Both the position numbers and the translations under genes were made by a program. The notes beneath the pieces were generated by a model. That model saw nothing but the letters and a program-made list of their open reading frames with translations, searched no databases and was not told where the DNA came from. 64,000 nt of DNA from contig BMTH01000003.1 of the NCBI GenBank assembly GCA_014649575.1, forward strand, positions 496,001 to 560,000. The letters are read 5' to 3'. Source of the DNA: Streptomyces griseoincarnatus. Its GTDB lineage: Bacteria; Actinomycetota; Actinomycetes; Streptomycetales; Streptomycetaceae. This document shows, piece after piece, positions 19,353-29,188 of this stretch; the first letter of the stretch is position 1, and each line of letters begins with the position of its first letter.

Positions 19353-19431
19353 GGCGGCTGGCGAACCGTCCCGGGGGCTGAGCCGAGATGTCCCAAGGGC
19401 GACCGCTCGATAGCTAGGTGCTGGAGGATCC

Positions 19432-19773
19432 GTGGACCTGTCCCTGTCGACCGAGACCGTGGGCGATCGCACGATCGTCAGGGTCGGTGGCGAAATCGAC
19501 GTATATACCGCGCCCAAGCTGCGCGAGCAGCTGGTCGAGCTGGTGAACGACGGCAGTTTCCACCTTGTCGTCGACATGGAGGGTGTGGACTTCCTCGACT
19601 CCACCGGTCTCGGCGTGCTGGTCGGCGGCCTGAAGCGGGTACGAGCCCATGAGGGCTCGCTGCGCCTGGTCTGCAACCAGGAGCGCATTTTGAAGATCTT
19701 CCGCATCACCTGCCTCACCAAGGTGTTCCCGATCCACACCTCGGTCGAGGAAGCGGTGGCGGCGACCGACTGA
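19432..19773 (+). CDS. bldG: Anti-anti-sigma factor BldG
   Basis: A 113-residue STAS-domain anti-anti-sigma factor, the SpoIIAA/RsbV type. In S. coelicolor BldG is required for aerial mycelium and antibiotic production and is switched by phosphorylation. The acceptor motif is DSTGLG with Ser57, exactly where BldG is phosphorylated. The GTG start at 19432 is preceded by GGAGGATCC, a strong ribosome-binding site. It is followed by a hairpin and then the partner anti-sigma gene, the known bldG arrangement. Confidence 0.95.
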   Translation: MDLSLSTETVGDRTIVRVGGEIDVYTAPKLREQLVELVNDGSFHLVVDMEGVDFLDSTGLGVLVGGLKRVRAHEGSLRLVCNQERILKIFRITCLTKVFPIHTSVEEAVAATD

Positions 19774-19818
19774 CCACCCGCTCCCGGGCGGTCGTGCCCG
19801 GGCAGCACGAGAGACACC

Positions 19819-19853
19819 GAAGGGGGCCGGGCGTTCGGCGGCCCGGCCCCTTC
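19819..19853 (+). terminator. Hairpin between bldG and the anti-sigma gene
   Basis: A GC-rich stem of about 12 bp with one bulged G and a short loop (GAAGGGGGCCGGGC against GCCCGGCCCCTTC). bldG is known to be made both as a monocistronic and as a bicistronic RNA; partial termination here would explain this. Confidence 0.65.
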
Positions 19854-19883
19854 ACCGCACGCCCGTAGTCGCGAGGGGGATGC

Positions 19884-20321
19884 ATGGCCACCGTCGAACT
19901 CCGCTTCAGCGCGCTGCCCGAGCACGTCCGGACCGCCCGGCTCGTGGCGGCGGCGGTGGCGCGCAGGGCCGGAGTGGACGAGGCCGTCCTCGACGAGGTG
20001 AGACTCGCCGTCGGCGAGGCCTGTACCCGGGCCGTCGGACTGCACCAGCACGGGGGCATCTCGGCGCCCGTGAAGGTGCTGCTGATCGAGGAGGAGAAGC
20101 AGTTCTCCATCGAGGTCGGCGACGAGGCCCCGCACGCCCCTGTCCAAGCCCGCTCGGCCGACGAGGTGCTCGGCGACCCCGACGCGGAGACCGAGGAGGA
20201 CGAGATGGGCCTCGCGGTCATCAGCGGCCTCGTCGACGACGTCGAGGTCAGTGCCGGGGAGAACGGCGGATCGATCCGCATGAGGTGGCCCACCACGCCG
20301 CCGGCCGCGACGTTCACCTGA
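19884..20321 (+). CDS. BldG-partner anti-sigma factor (SCO3548/ApgA-like)
   Basis: A 145-residue HATPase_c protein of the SpoIIAB/RsbW class. The N-box-like segment LDEVRLAVGEACTRAV lies at about residues 37-52 and the MGLAVISGLVDDVEV segment near 112 corresponds to the G1 region. Such proteins bind sigma factors and phosphorylate their antagonist, here expected to be BldG. The acidic stretch DAETEEDE near 103 is unusual. Part of the bldG operon by read-through, and followed by a strong terminator. Confidence 0.9.
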   Translation: MATVELRFSALPEHVRTARLVAAAVARRAGVDEAVLDEVRLAVGEACTRAVGLHQHGGISAPVKVLLIEEEKQFSIEVGDEAPHAPVQARSADEVLGDPDAETEEDEMGLAVISGLVDDVEVSAGENGGSIRMRWPTTPPAATFT

Positions 20322-20348
20322 CCGGTTCACCCGTACGCCGACCGTTTT

Positions 20349-20379
20349 CCGAAGGGCCCCCTGCATGGGGGCCCTTCGG
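20349..20379 (+). terminator. Terminator of the bldG operon
   Basis: A perfect 13-bp stem (20349-20361 with 20367-20379) and a 5-nt loop, 28 bp after the anti-sigma stop. The remaining part of the 20322-20641 gap is moderately AT-rich promoter and leader sequence for hppA. Confidence 0.85.
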
Positions 20380-20641
20380 CATGTGCGGGTGCCGGGGACC
20401 GCGCTTACAGTGGTTCCCAGCGGAAGATCGCGTGAATTCGTTCACGATCCTCCGCGCCCGGGATATGCGATCACGAGAATGCCTCAAAGGCATTACCGAT
20501 TTCCGGTCGGCCGGTCATCGGAGATCAATGGTGAAGAGCGACTGCACGCCATTTACATTTCTCGCGGTCTGTTTAGATCAGGTTCCGGTACCTACAATCC
20601 CGTCCACATCTTGAGCTCAGCCCAAGCGTCAAGGAGGACGA

Positions 20642-23053
20642 ATGGCGGGGCTTTCCATCTCATACGAGTCGGGCCAACCCACATCCCTCGCAGCCGCCGT
20701 GCTGACCGACGAGAACCGCGTGCTCGTGGTGACCATCGGCATCGTGGCCCTGGCGGCGCTGGCCGTCGCGGCGGTCCTGGTGCGCCAGGTGCTCGCGGCC
20801 GGCGAGGGCACCGACAGCATGAAGAAGATCGCGGCCGCGGTCCAGGAGGGCGCCAACGCCTATCTGGCCCGCCAACTGCGCACGCTCGGCGTATTCGCCG
20901 TGATCGTTTTCTTCCTGCTCATGCTGTTGCCCGCGGACGACTGGAATCAGCGTGCCGGGCGGTCGGTGTTCTTCTTGATCGGAGCGGCGTTCTCGGCGGC
21001 CACCGGCTATATCGGCATGTGGCTCGCGGTACGCAGCAATGTCCGGGTCGCAGCCGCGGCCCGGGAAGCCACTCCGGCCGAGGGCGAGCCGGAAAAGGAT
21101 CTCACCACCGTTTCGCACAAGGCGATGAAGATCGCTTTCCGTACGGGCGGTGTGGTCGGCATGTTCACGGTGGGGCTGGGTCTGCTCGGCGCCGCCTGTG
21201 TCGTGCTGGTGTACGCGGCCGACGCGCCGAAGGTGCTCGAGGGATTCGGTCTCGGGGCCGCGCTGATCGCGATGTTCATGCGGGTCGGCGGCGGCATCTT
21301 CACCAAGGCCGCCGACGTCGGCGCCGACCTGGTCGGCAAGGTCGAGCAGGGCATTCCGGAGGATGATCCGCGCAATGCCGCGACCATCGCCGACAACGTG
21401 GGCGACAACGTCGGCGACTGCGCGGGCATGGCGGCCGACCTCTTCGAGTCGTACGCCGTGACGCTGGTGGCCGCGCTGATCCTCGGGTCCGCGGCGTTCG
21501 GCAACGCGGGTCTCGCGTTCCCGCTGCTCGTCCCCGCGATCGGTGTGATCACCGCGATGATCGGCATCTTCGCGGTGGCGCCCCGGCGCGCCGACCGCAG
21601 CGGCATGAGCGCGATCAACCGCGGGTTCTTCATCTCCGCGGCGATCTCGCTCGCGCTGGTCGCGATCGCGACGTTCGTCTACCTGCCGTCGTCGTACGCC
21701 GACCTCACCGGGGTGACCGACGAGGCGGTCCTGGCCAAGAGCGGCGACCCGCGGATCCTCGCGCTGGTCGCGGTGGCCATCGGCATCGTGATGGCCGCGC
21801 TGATCCAGCAGCTCACCGGCTACTTCACCGAGACCACCCGGCGCCCCGTGCGGGACATCGGGAAGACCTCACTGACCGGGCCGGCCACCGTGATCCTCGC
21901 CGGTATCTCCGTGGGTCTGGAATCGGCCGTCTACACCGCCCTGCTGATCGGACTCGGCGTGTACGGGGCGTTCCTGCTCGGCGGCACGTCGATCATGCTG
22001 GCGCTGTTCGCGGTGGCACTGGCCGGCACCGGTCTGCTCACCACGGTCGGCGTGATCGTCGCGATGGACACCTTCGGCCCGGTCTCCGACAACGCGCAGG
22101 GCATCGCCGAGATGTCCGGCGACGTCGAGGGCGCGGGCGCGCAGGTGCTCACCAACCTGGACGCCGTCGGCAACACCACCAAGGCCATCACCAAGGGCAT
22201 CGCCATCGCCACGGCCGTCCTCGCGGCGGCGGCGCTGTTCGGCTCGTACCGGGACGCCATCACCACCGGCGCGCGGGAGGTGGGCGAACGGCTCAGCGGC
22301 GAGGGCGCGCCACTGAGCCTGATGATGGACATCTCGCAGCCGAACAACCTCGTCGGCCTGATCGCGGGCGCGGCGGTCGTCTTCCTCTTCTCGGGGCTGG
22401 CGATCAACGCGGTGTCGCGGTCGGCGGGTTCGGTGGTCTACGAGGTGCGGCGGCAGTTCCGTGAGAAGCCCGGGATCATGGACCACACCGAGACGCCCGA
22501 GTACGGCAAGGTCGTCGACATCTGCACCAAGGACGCCCTGCGGGAGCTCGCCACGCCCGGTCTGCTCGCGGTGACGGCGCCCATCTTCATCGGGTTCACG
22601 CTCGGTGTGGGAGCGCTCGGCGCCTTCCTGGCCGGCGCCATCGGCGCGGGCACGCTGATGGCGGTGTTCCTCGCCAACTCCGGCGGCGCGTGGGACAACG
22701 CCAAGAAGCTCGTCGAGGACGGCCACCACGGCGGCAAGGGCAGCGAGGCCCACGCGGCCACCGTCATCGGCGACACGGTCGGCGACCCGTTCAAGGACAC
22801 CGCAGGACCGGCGATCAACCCCCTGCTGAAGGTCATGAACCTGGTGGCGCTGCTCATCGCGCCCGCGGTCATCAAGTTCTCCTACGGCGCCGACAAGAGC
22901 GTCGGCATGCGGGTGCTGATCGCGGTCGTCTCCGCGCTGGTGATCATCGCGGCGGTGTACGTGTCCAAGCGGCGCGGGATCGCCGTGGACGACGAGGAGG
23001 GCGACGCGGAGCCGAGGCCCAACTCGCCCGACCCGGCGGTGGTTTCCCGGTAG
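20642..23053 (+). CDS. hppA: H+-translocating membrane pyrophosphatase
   Basis: Membrane-integral pyrophosphatase of 803 residues, hydrolysing PPi and pumping protons. It has about 16 hydrophobic segments. The catalytic region DDPRNAATIADNVGDNVGDC lies near residues 240-260, and a second Asp-rich motif (GDTVGDPFKDTAGPAINP) near 710. The segment NTTKAITKG near 515 has Lys where K+-dependent enzymes have Ala, so it belongs to the K+-independent class. The C-terminus carries an extra acidic tail. ATG 20642 has AAGGAGG upstream. Confidence 0.95.
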   Translation: MAGLSISYESGQPTSLAAAVLTDENRVLVVTIGIVALAALAVAAVLVRQVLAAGEGTDSMKKIAAAVQEGANAYLARQLRTLGVFAVIVFFLLMLLPADDWNQRAGRSVFFLIGAAFSAATGYIGMWLAVRSNVRVAAAAREATPAEGEPEKDLTTVSHKAMKIAFRTGGVVGMFTVGLGLLGAACVVLVYAADAPKVLEGFGLGAALIAMFMRVGGGIFTKAADVGADLVGKVEQGIPEDDPRNAATIADNVGDNVGDCAGMAADLFESYAVTLVAALILGSAAFGNAGLAFPLLVPAIGVITAMIGIFAVAPRRADRSGMSAINRGFFISAAISLALVAIATFVYLPSSYADLTGVTDEAVLAKSGDPRILALVAVAIGIVMAALIQQLTGYFTETTRRPVRDIGKTSLTGPATVILAGISVGLESAVYTALLIGLGVYGAFLLGGTSIMLALFAVALAGTGLLTTVGVIVAMDTFGPVSDNAQGIAEMSGDVEGAGAQVLTNLDAVGNTTKAITKGIAIATAVLAAAALFGSYRDAITTGAREVGERLSGEGAPLSLMMDISQPNNLVGLIAGAAVVFLFSGLAINAVSRSAGSVVYEVRRQFREKPGIMDHTETPEYGKVVDICTKDALRELATPGLLAVTAPIFIGFTLGVGALGAFLAGAIGAGTLMAVFLANSGGAWDNAKKLVEDGHHGGKGSEAHAATVIGDTVGDPFKDTAGPAINPLLKVMNLVALLIAPAVIKFSYGADKSVGMRVLIAVVSALVIIAAVYVSKRRGIAVDDEEGDAEPRPNSPDPAVVSR

Positions 23054-23252
23054 GGCGAGCCGGACACCGGTTCAAGGCGTGGGCGGGCGGCGCGGATTGG
23101 CGCGCCGCCCGCCCGCACGGTTTCCGGTCCGTGACCCTTGTCTCGCCTGGTGCAAATGGTTACAAAAGTCTCTTACCGGACGTTCGCCACGTGGGTGTAG
23201 GCCATCCGGCGTGTATGTTCCGGGGCCGAAGGCCATGGAAGGGACCAATCCG

Positions 23253-23825
23253 GTGAACAAGAAGCTCGCGGCCGCACTGTCCGGCGGTGCGGTACTGGTA
23301 CTGGCGCTGACGGGATGCGGCGGCGACGACAGCGACGAGAAGCTGGACGCATGGGCGAAGGAGGTCTGCGACGCCGTGCAGCCGCAGGCCGCCAAGATCA
23401 AGGCGGCCAACACCGCCATCCAGAAGGAGACCTCGGACAACAGCACGCCGCAGGCGGTCCAGCAGGCCGATTCGAAGGCCTTCCAGGACATGTCCGACGC
23501 CTACAAGGCCATCGGCGCCGCCGTGAACAAGGCGGGCGCGCCCGACGTGGAGAACGGCGAGCAGAAGCAGCAGGACGCCGTGAAGGAGCTCAACAGCATC
23601 TCCGCGTCCTACGCCGGCCTGAAGAAGCAGGTCGACGGCCTCAACACCGAGGACCAGGCGGACTTCGCCGACGGTCTGAAGGACATCGCGGCCGAGCTGG
23701 ACAAGCTGAGCAAGAGCGGCAGCGACGCCCTCAGCACCCTGGAGGAGGGCGAGGTCGGCGAGGCCATGTCCCGTCAGGCCAGCTGCCAGACCGCCACCGC
23801 GTCGGCGGGCGCGACCAAGAGCTGA
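23253..23825 (+). CDS. Small helical lipoprotein
   Basis: A 190-residue predicted lipoprotein. The signal peptide ends in the lipobox LTGC (Cys at about residue 23), then an Asp-rich linker and an alpha-helical, Lys/Gln/Ala-rich domain with two further Cys, one near residue 38 and one near the C-terminus. No catalytic motif is visible. GTG 23253 is preferred over ATG 23235 because GGAAGGGA lies at a suitable distance and the signal peptide then starts directly with VNKKLAAAL. Function unknown. Confidence 0.8.
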   Translation: MNKKLAAALSGGAVLVLALTGCGGDDSDEKLDAWAKEVCDAVQPQAAKIKAANTAIQKETSDNSTPQAVQQADSKAFQDMSDAYKAIGAAVNKAGAPDVENGEQKQQDAVKELNSISASYAGLKKQVDGLNTEDQADFADGLKDIAAELDKLSKSGSDALSTLEEGEVGEAMSRQASCQTATASAGATKS

Positions 23826-23916
23826 CGGCGGCTCGCGCGGTACGGGCCGCCCGGCTGACGGCGGCTCAGCGGCCGCGGGTGCGCGCCGGGTGGGGGCGGC
23901 GGCCACAATGGGAGGC

Positions 23917-25437
23917 GTGAGTGACGCCAGCCTGCCGCCCCTGCCCTCGTCCGACCGCACCGACGCCGCCGCCCGGCTGCGGGAGGCGCTGCTCGGCGCC
24001 TCCTTCACCGCCGACGGACTGCTCGACCTGCTCGGCGCCCCCGCGTACGCGGCGCTGGCCCGCAGCGAGACCGTGCCCGCGCTCCGTGCCACGCGCGGGG
24101 ACACCCCGCTGGAGCTGCTCGTACGACTGTTCCTGCTCCAGCAGCCGGTGCCGCGCGCGGGCCTGGACGGCGTCCTGCCCGTGGACGTGTGCCTGGAGAG
24201 CGGCTGGCTCCGCCCCGTGGGCGGCGACACGCTCGCGGCCACCGTGGACGTCCGGCCGTACGGCGGGTCCGACGGCGAGGACTGGTTCGTGGTGTCGGAC
24301 CTCGGGTGCGCGGTCGGCGGTGCCGGGGGCATCGGCAGCCGGGACGCGGGCGTGGTGCTCGGCGTCGGCGGCGCCTCCATGACCCTGGCCGGCATCACCG
24401 TCCGTACGCCCGTCGACTCCGCGCTCGACGTCGGCACGGGTTCCGGCATCCAGGCGCTGCACGCCGCCCGGCACGCCACACGCGTGACCGCCACCGACGT
24501 GAACCCGCGCGCCCTGCACATCACGGCGCTCACCCTCGCGCTGTCCGGGGTCCCGGCCGCCGGTCTGCGCGAGGGGTCGCTGTTCGCCCCGCTGCGGGAC
24601 GACGAGACGTACGACCTGATCGTGTCCAACCCGCCGTTCGTCATCTCGCCCGGGGCGCGGCTCACCTACCGCGACGGCGGGATGGGCGGGGACGACCTCT
24701 GCCGCACGCTGGTGCAGCAGGCGGGCCGGCGGCTCAACGGGGGCGGGTACGCGCAGTTCCTCGCCAACTGGCAGCACGTGGAGGGGGAGGACTGGCAGGA
24801 CCGGCTCCGCTCCTGGGTGCCGCGCGGCTGCGACGCGTGGATCGTGCAGCGCGAGGTGCAGGACGTGACGCAGTACGCCGAGCTGTGGCTGCGGGACGCG
24901 GGCGACCACCGCGGGGACGAGGCGGAGTACCGGGCGCGGTACGACGCGTGGCTGGACGAGTTCGAGGCGCGCGGGGTGAAGGCGGTCGGCTTCGGGTGGA
25001 TCACCCTGCGCCGGTCGGACGCGGCCGTGCCGTCGGTCACGGTGGAGGAGTGGCCGCACCCGGTGGAGCAGCCGCTCGGCGACACGGTCCGCGCCCACTT
25101 CGATCGGCTGGACTACCTGCGGTCGCACGACGACGCGGCGCTGCTGGAGGCGCGTTTCGCGCTGGCGCCCGAGGTGGTGCAGGAGCAGGTCGGGCTGCCG
25201 GGCGCCGAGGACCCCGAGCATGTCGTGCTGCGGCAGAACCGCGGCATGCGCCGGGCGACCAAGGTCGACACCATCGGCGCGGGCTTCGCCGGCGTCTGCG
25301 ACGGCACCATGACCGCGGGCCGGATCCTGGACGCCATCGCCCAGCTTCTCGGCGAGGACCCCGTCCTGCTGCGCGACCGCACCCCGGCGCAGATCCGGCT
25401 GCTGGTCGAGCAGGGGTTCCTGGACCCGGTGGACTGA
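23917..25437 (+). CDS. Class I SAM-dependent methyltransferase (PrmC/RsmC-like)
   Basis: A 506-residue methyltransferase. The SAM-binding motif I is SALDVGTGSGIQALHAA near residue 168. The post-motif VTATDVNPRAL and the catalytic NPPF signature (DLIVSNPPFVISPG near 240) place it with N6-adenine or N5-glutamine methyltransferases such as RsmC and PrmC. The first 150 residues form an actinobacterial N-terminal domain; the 200-residue C-terminal extension is unassigned. The target is not deducible. Start uncertain: GTG 23917 is the usual reading, but GGAGG lies only 1 nt before it, and ATG 23908 is possible. Confidence 0.8.
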   Translation: MSDASLPPLPSSDRTDAAARLREALLGASFTADGLLDLLGAPAYAALARSETVPALRATRGDTPLELLVRLFLLQQPVPRAGLDGVLPVDVCLESGWLRPVGGDTLAATVDVRPYGGSDGEDWFVVSDLGCAVGGAGGIGSRDAGVVLGVGGASMTLAGITVRTPVDSALDVGTGSGIQALHAARHATRVTATDVNPRALHITALTLALSGVPAAGLREGSLFAPLRDDETYDLIVSNPPFVISPGARLTYRDGGMGGDDLCRTLVQQAGRRLNGGGYAQFLANWQHVEGEDWQDRLRSWVPRGCDAWIVQREVQDVTQYAELWLRDAGDHRGDEAEYRARYDAWLDEFEARGVKAVGFGWITLRRSDAAVPSVTVEEWPHPVEQPLGDTVRAHFDRLDYLRSHDDAALLEARFALAPEVVQEQVGLPGAEDPEHVVLRQNRGMRRATKVDTIGAGFAGVCDGTMTAGRILDAIAQLLGEDPVLLRDRTPAQIRLLVEQGFLDPVD

Positions 25438-25479
25438 GAGGTCCGGCACGGGCGGTCCGGCCGAGTGCGGGCAGTCGTG

Positions 25480-25564
25480 GGTTGCTCGCGCAGTTCGCCA
25501 CGCCCCTTCGGGTCGCGTTCACCGCAGCACCCGCAAGGGGCGCGGGGAACTGCGCGACCAGCCC
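25480..25564. repeat. Streptomyces dispersed stem-loop repeat, terminator-like
   Basis: Two arms, about 25480-25507 and 25534-25563, are near-inverted copies of a sequence ending AAGGGGCGCGGGGAACTGCG. This element is, from experience, scattered in many copies between Streptomyces genes, often behind convergent or terminal genes. Here it follows the methyltransferase. The rest of the 25438-25880 gap holds an 11-bp hairpin at 25731-25763 and no gene. Confidence 0.6.
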
Positions 25565-25880
25565 CCACCGCCCCGCGGACGGCAACGAGACCGCGCCACG
25601 CCAACCCACACGCGCCCCTCGAAGCACACACGCCACGGTGACCGGGTCCCGTACGCCCCTGTGTCGTGCGCCGCATCTTTCACGCCCCTGTCGGTCCCGG
25701 CGCGGGACCGTCCGGATCCCGGTGAAAATTTCCGGAAGCGGACCGTGCGCGCCCGCTTCCGGACGCCTCGCCGCCCTCCCGAGCCGCTCCGTTCACCTCC
25801 GGTTCGTCCTCCCGCCGCCCACGCGTGGCAGCGTCCCGAGCAGTCGGCGCAGGGACGGACGAGAGGGGGCGCGGGCGACC

Positions 25881-26078
25881 ATGGAGAGCGGGCCGGCGAT
25901 CTACGCGGGGACGGTGTTCTGCCTGTTCGGTGCCGGTTTGCTGGCCTGGACGGTGTCCCGTGCGCGGCAGCACCGCCCGGTCGCGCTCGGTGTGAGCCGC
26001 GTCCCATCGGCCACGGTCGCCGGGGCCGTCGCGCTGGTCTCCCTGGCCCTCGGCGCCTGGTGCTTCGGCCGTCTCTGA
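25881..26078 (+). CDS. Small two-helix membrane protein
   Basis: A 65-residue protein with two predicted membrane helices (about 7-24 and 44-62) joined by a basic loop. A small membrane protein upstream of topA appears conserved in Streptomyces, from memory. Function unknown. ATG 25881 is preceded by a G-rich but imperfect ribosome-binding site. Confidence 0.6.
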   Translation: MESGPAIYAGTVFCLFGAGLLAWTVSRARQHRPVALGVSRVPSATVAGAVALVSLALGAWCFGRL

Positions 26079-26215
26079 GGCGCGCCGGGATCCGCACCCC
26101 GCAGTAACCGAAGGGTCGCCCTCCGCATGAGAGCGGGCGGAGTCTGGACACTCCGGGCGGCAGGAACGGTGGTAGTCGGGTTACCGTTCGAGTGGCCGTT
26201 GCGGGCTTTTCCCGT

Positions 26216-26221
26216 TTGACA
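26216..26221 (+). promoter_or_regulatory. -35-like hexamer upstream of topA
   Basis: A consensus TTGACA lies 102 bp upstream of the topA start in the 26079-26322 gap. No convincing -10 follows at 17 bp. In S. coelicolor topA transcription responds to supercoiling, so a non-optimal promoter would be expected; this is suggestive only. Confidence 0.3.
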
Positions 26222-26322
26222 CGGGGGCGGGATGTACCGTCACACTCCGCAGCGTCACCATGACCCGACCCCGGGGAGAAGCGCCTGGGGAGGCCCGAGC
26301 GTCGACGGAGAGAAGAGCGAAG

Positions 26323-29151
26323 TTGTCCCCGACCAGCGAGACCGCGAACGGCGGCCGCCGACTCGTCATCGTCGAGTCGCCTGCCAAGGCGAAGACGATC
26401 AAGGGCTATCTCGGCCCCGGTTACATCGTCGAGGCGAGCGTCGGGCACATTCGCGACCTCCCCAACGGCGCTGCCGAGGTTCCGGACAAGTACACGGGCG
26501 AGGTGCGCCGCCTCGGTGTGGACGTCGACCATGACTTCCAGCCGATCTATGTGGTCAACGCGGACAAGAAGGCGCAGGTCAAGAAGCTCAAGGACCTGCT
26601 GAAGGAGTCCGACGAGCTCTTCCTCGCCACCGATGAGGACCGCGAGGGCGAGGCCATCGCGTGGCACCTCCAGGAAGTGCTCAAGCCGAAGATCCCGGTC
26701 AAGCGCATGGTGTTCCACGAGATCACCAAGGACGCGATCCGGGAGGCCGTGGCCAACCCGCGCGAGCTCAACCAGAAGCTGGTCGACGCCCAGGAGACCC
26801 GCCGCATCCTCGACCGTCTCTACGGCTACGAGGTCTCGCCGGTCCTGTGGAAGAAGGTCATGCCGCGACTGTCCGCCGGCCGCGTGCAGTCCGTCGCCAC
26901 CCGGCTCGTGGTCGAGCGGGAGCGCGAGCGCATGGCGTTCCGCTCCGCCGAGTACTGGGACCTGACCGGCACCTTCTCCACCGGCCGCGCCGGTGACGCG
27001 AGCGACCCGTCGACGCTGGTCGCGCGGTTGCAGACGGTCGACGGACGCCGGGTCGCGCAGGGCCGCGACTTCGACTCGCTGGGACAGCTGAAGAGCGCGG
27101 GCACCCTCCACCTCGACGAGGCGAACGCCCGTGCGCTCGCCGCCGCCCTGGAGGACACGCGGTTCGCGGTCCGCTCGGTCGAGTCCAAGCCGTACCGCCG
27201 CTCGCCGTACGCGCCGTTCCGTACGACGACGCTGCAACAGGAGGCGAGTCGCAAGCTCGGCTTCGGCGCGAAGGCCACGATGCAGATCGCGCAGAAGCTG
27301 TACGAGAACGGCTACATCACTTACATGCGTACGGACTCGACGACCCTGAGCGAGACGGCGGTCGCCGCCGCCCGCGCCCAGGTCACGCAGCTGTACGGAG
27401 CCGACTACCTGCCGCCCCAGCCGCGCACCTACGCCGGCAAGGTCAAGAACGCGCAGGAGGCGCACGAGGCGATCCGTCCTTCGGGGGACCGTTTCCGCAC
27501 GCCCGCCGAGACCGGTCTGACCGGCGACCAGTTCAAGCTCTACGAGCTGATCTGGAAGCGGACCGTCGCCTCGCAGATGAAGGACGCGACCGGCAACAGC
27601 GTGACGGTGAAGATCGGCGGCACCGCCGCGGACGGCCGGGACGTCGAGTTCAGCGCGTCCGGCAAGACCATCACCTTCCACGGCTTCCTCAAGGCCTACG
27701 TCGAGGGCGCCGACGACCCGAACGCCGAGCTGGACGACCGCGAGCGCCGGCTGCCGCAGGTCGCCGAGGGCGACGCGCTGAGCGCCGAGGAGATCTCGGT
27801 CGACGGCCACGCCACCAAGCCCCCGGCCCGCTACACCGAGGCCTCGCTGGTCAAGGAGCTGGAGGAGCGGGAGATCGGCCGCCCGTCGACGTACGCGTCG
27901 ATCATCGGCACGATCCTCGACCGCGGCTACGTGTTCAAGAAGGGCACGGCCCTGGTGCCGTCGTTCCTCTCCTTCGCCGTGGTCAACCTGCTGGAGAAGC
28001 ACTTCGGCCGGCTCGTCGACTACGACTTCACCGCGAAGATGGAGGACGACCTCGACCGCATCGCCCGCGGCGAGGCCCGCGCCGTGCCGTGGCTGAAGCG
28101 TTTCTACTTCGGCGAGGGCGCGGGCAACGGCGGCGCCGCCGACGCGGGCAACGGCGACGGGGACCACCTCGGCGGCCTCAAGGAGCTGGTGACCGACCTG
28201 GGCGCGATCGACGCGCGCGAGGTGTCGTCGTTCCCGGTGGGCAACGGCATCGTGCTGCGGGTCGGGCGCTACGGCCCGTACATCGAGCGCGGCGAGAAGG
28301 ACACCGACGAGCACCAGCGTGCCGACATCCCGGCCGACCTGGCGCCCGACGAGCTGACGGTCGAGCTGGCCGAGGAGCTGCTCGCCAAGCCGAGCGGCGA
28401 CTTCGAGCTGGGCACCGACCCGGCGACCGGGCACACGATCGTCGCCAAGGACGGCCGCTACGGCCCGTACGTGACGGAGATCCTGCCCGAGGGCACACCG
28501 AAGACCGGCAAGAACGCGGTCAAGCCGCGCACCGCCTCGCTCTTCAAGTCGATGTCCCTGGACACGGTGACGCTCGACGACGCGCTGAAGCTGATGTCGC
28601 TGCCGCGCGTGGTCGGCGTGGACGCCGAGGGCCAGGAGATCACCGCGCAGAACGGCCGCTACGGCCCGTACCTGAAGAAGGGCACGGACTCGCGGTCGCT
28701 GACGGCGGAGGAGCAGCTGTTCACCATCACGCTGGAGGAGGCTCTGGCGATCTACGCGCAGCCCAAGCAGCGTGGCCGGGCCGCGGCCAAGCCGCCGCTG
28801 AAGGAGCTGGGCACCGACCCGGTCAGCGAGAAGCCGGTCGTGGTGAAGGACGGCCGCTTCGGCCCGTACGTCACCGACGGCGAGACCAACGCGACGCTGC
28901 GCTCGGGCGACAGTGTGGAGACGATCACGCCGGAGCGCGGGTTCGAGCTGCTGGCCGAGAAGCGCGCCAAGGGTCCCGCCAAGAAGACGGCGAAGAAGAC
29001 CGCCAAGAAGACGACGGCCAAGAAGGCCCCGGCGAAGAAGACGGCGGCGAAGAAGACGACCGCCGCGAAGACGACCACGGCCGCCAAGAAGACGACGGCG
29101 AAGAAGACCGCCGCCAAGAAGACGGCCGCGGCGAACGGCGCGGAGGACTGA
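26323..29151 (+). CDS. topA: DNA topoisomerase I
   Basis: Type IA topoisomerase of 942 residues that relaxes negative supercoils. The Toprim domain starts at once (RLVIVESPAKAKTIKGYLGP, about 12-31), with LATDEDREGEAIAWHL near 107. The catalytic Tyr is in NGYITYMRTDST near 330. C-terminal repeats of the form F/YGPYV..DG replace the zinc fingers of the E. coli enzyme, and the last 60 residues are AKK(T) repeats, the lysine-rich tail that raises processivity in Streptomyces TopA. The TTG start at 26323 reproduces the usual N-terminus SPTSETANGGRR; upstream in-frame codons look non-coding. Confidence 0.95.
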   Translation: MSPTSETANGGRRLVIVESPAKAKTIKGYLGPGYIVEASVGHIRDLPNGAAEVPDKYTGEVRRLGVDVDHDFQPIYVVNADKKAQVKKLKDLLKESDELFLATDEDREGEAIAWHLQEVLKPKIPVKRMVFHEITKDAIREAVANPRELNQKLVDAQETRRILDRLYGYEVSPVLWKKVMPRLSAGRVQSVATRLVVERERERMAFRSAEYWDLTGTFSTGRAGDASDPSTLVARLQTVDGRRVAQGRDFDSLGQLKSAGTLHLDEANARALAAALEDTRFAVRSVESKPYRRSPYAPFRTTTLQQEASRKLGFGAKATMQIAQKLYENGYITYMRTDSTTLSETAVAAARAQVTQLYGADYLPPQPRTYAGKVKNAQEAHEAIRPSGDRFRTPAETGLTGDQFKLYELIWKRTVASQMKDATGNSVTVKIGGTAADGRDVEFSASGKTITFHGFLKAYVEGADDPNAELDDRERRLPQVAEGDALSAEEISVDGHATKPPARYTEASLVKELEEREIGRPSTYASIIGTILDRGYVFKKGTALVPSFLSFAVVNLLEKHFGRLVDYDFTAKMEDDLDRIARGEARAVPWLKRFYFGEGAGNGGAADAGNGDGDHLGGLKELVTDLGAIDAREVSSFPVGNGIVLRVGRYGPYIERGEKDTDEHQRADIPADLAPDELTVELAEELLAKPSGDFELGTDPATGHTIVAKDGRYGPYVTEILPEGTPKTGKNAVKPRTASLFKSMSLDTVTLDDALKLMSLPRVVGVDAEGQEITAQNGRYGPYLKKGTDSRSLTAEEQLFTITLEEALAIYAQPKQRGRAAAKPPLKELGTDPVSEKPVVVKDGRFGPYVTDGETNATLRSGDSVETITPERGFELLAEKRAKGPAKKTAKKTAKKTTAKKAPAKKTAAKKTTAAKTTTAAKKTTAKKTAAKKTAAANGAED

Positions 29152-29188
29152 TTCCCGTCCCGCCGGGCAGTGGAACCTCCGTCACCTG

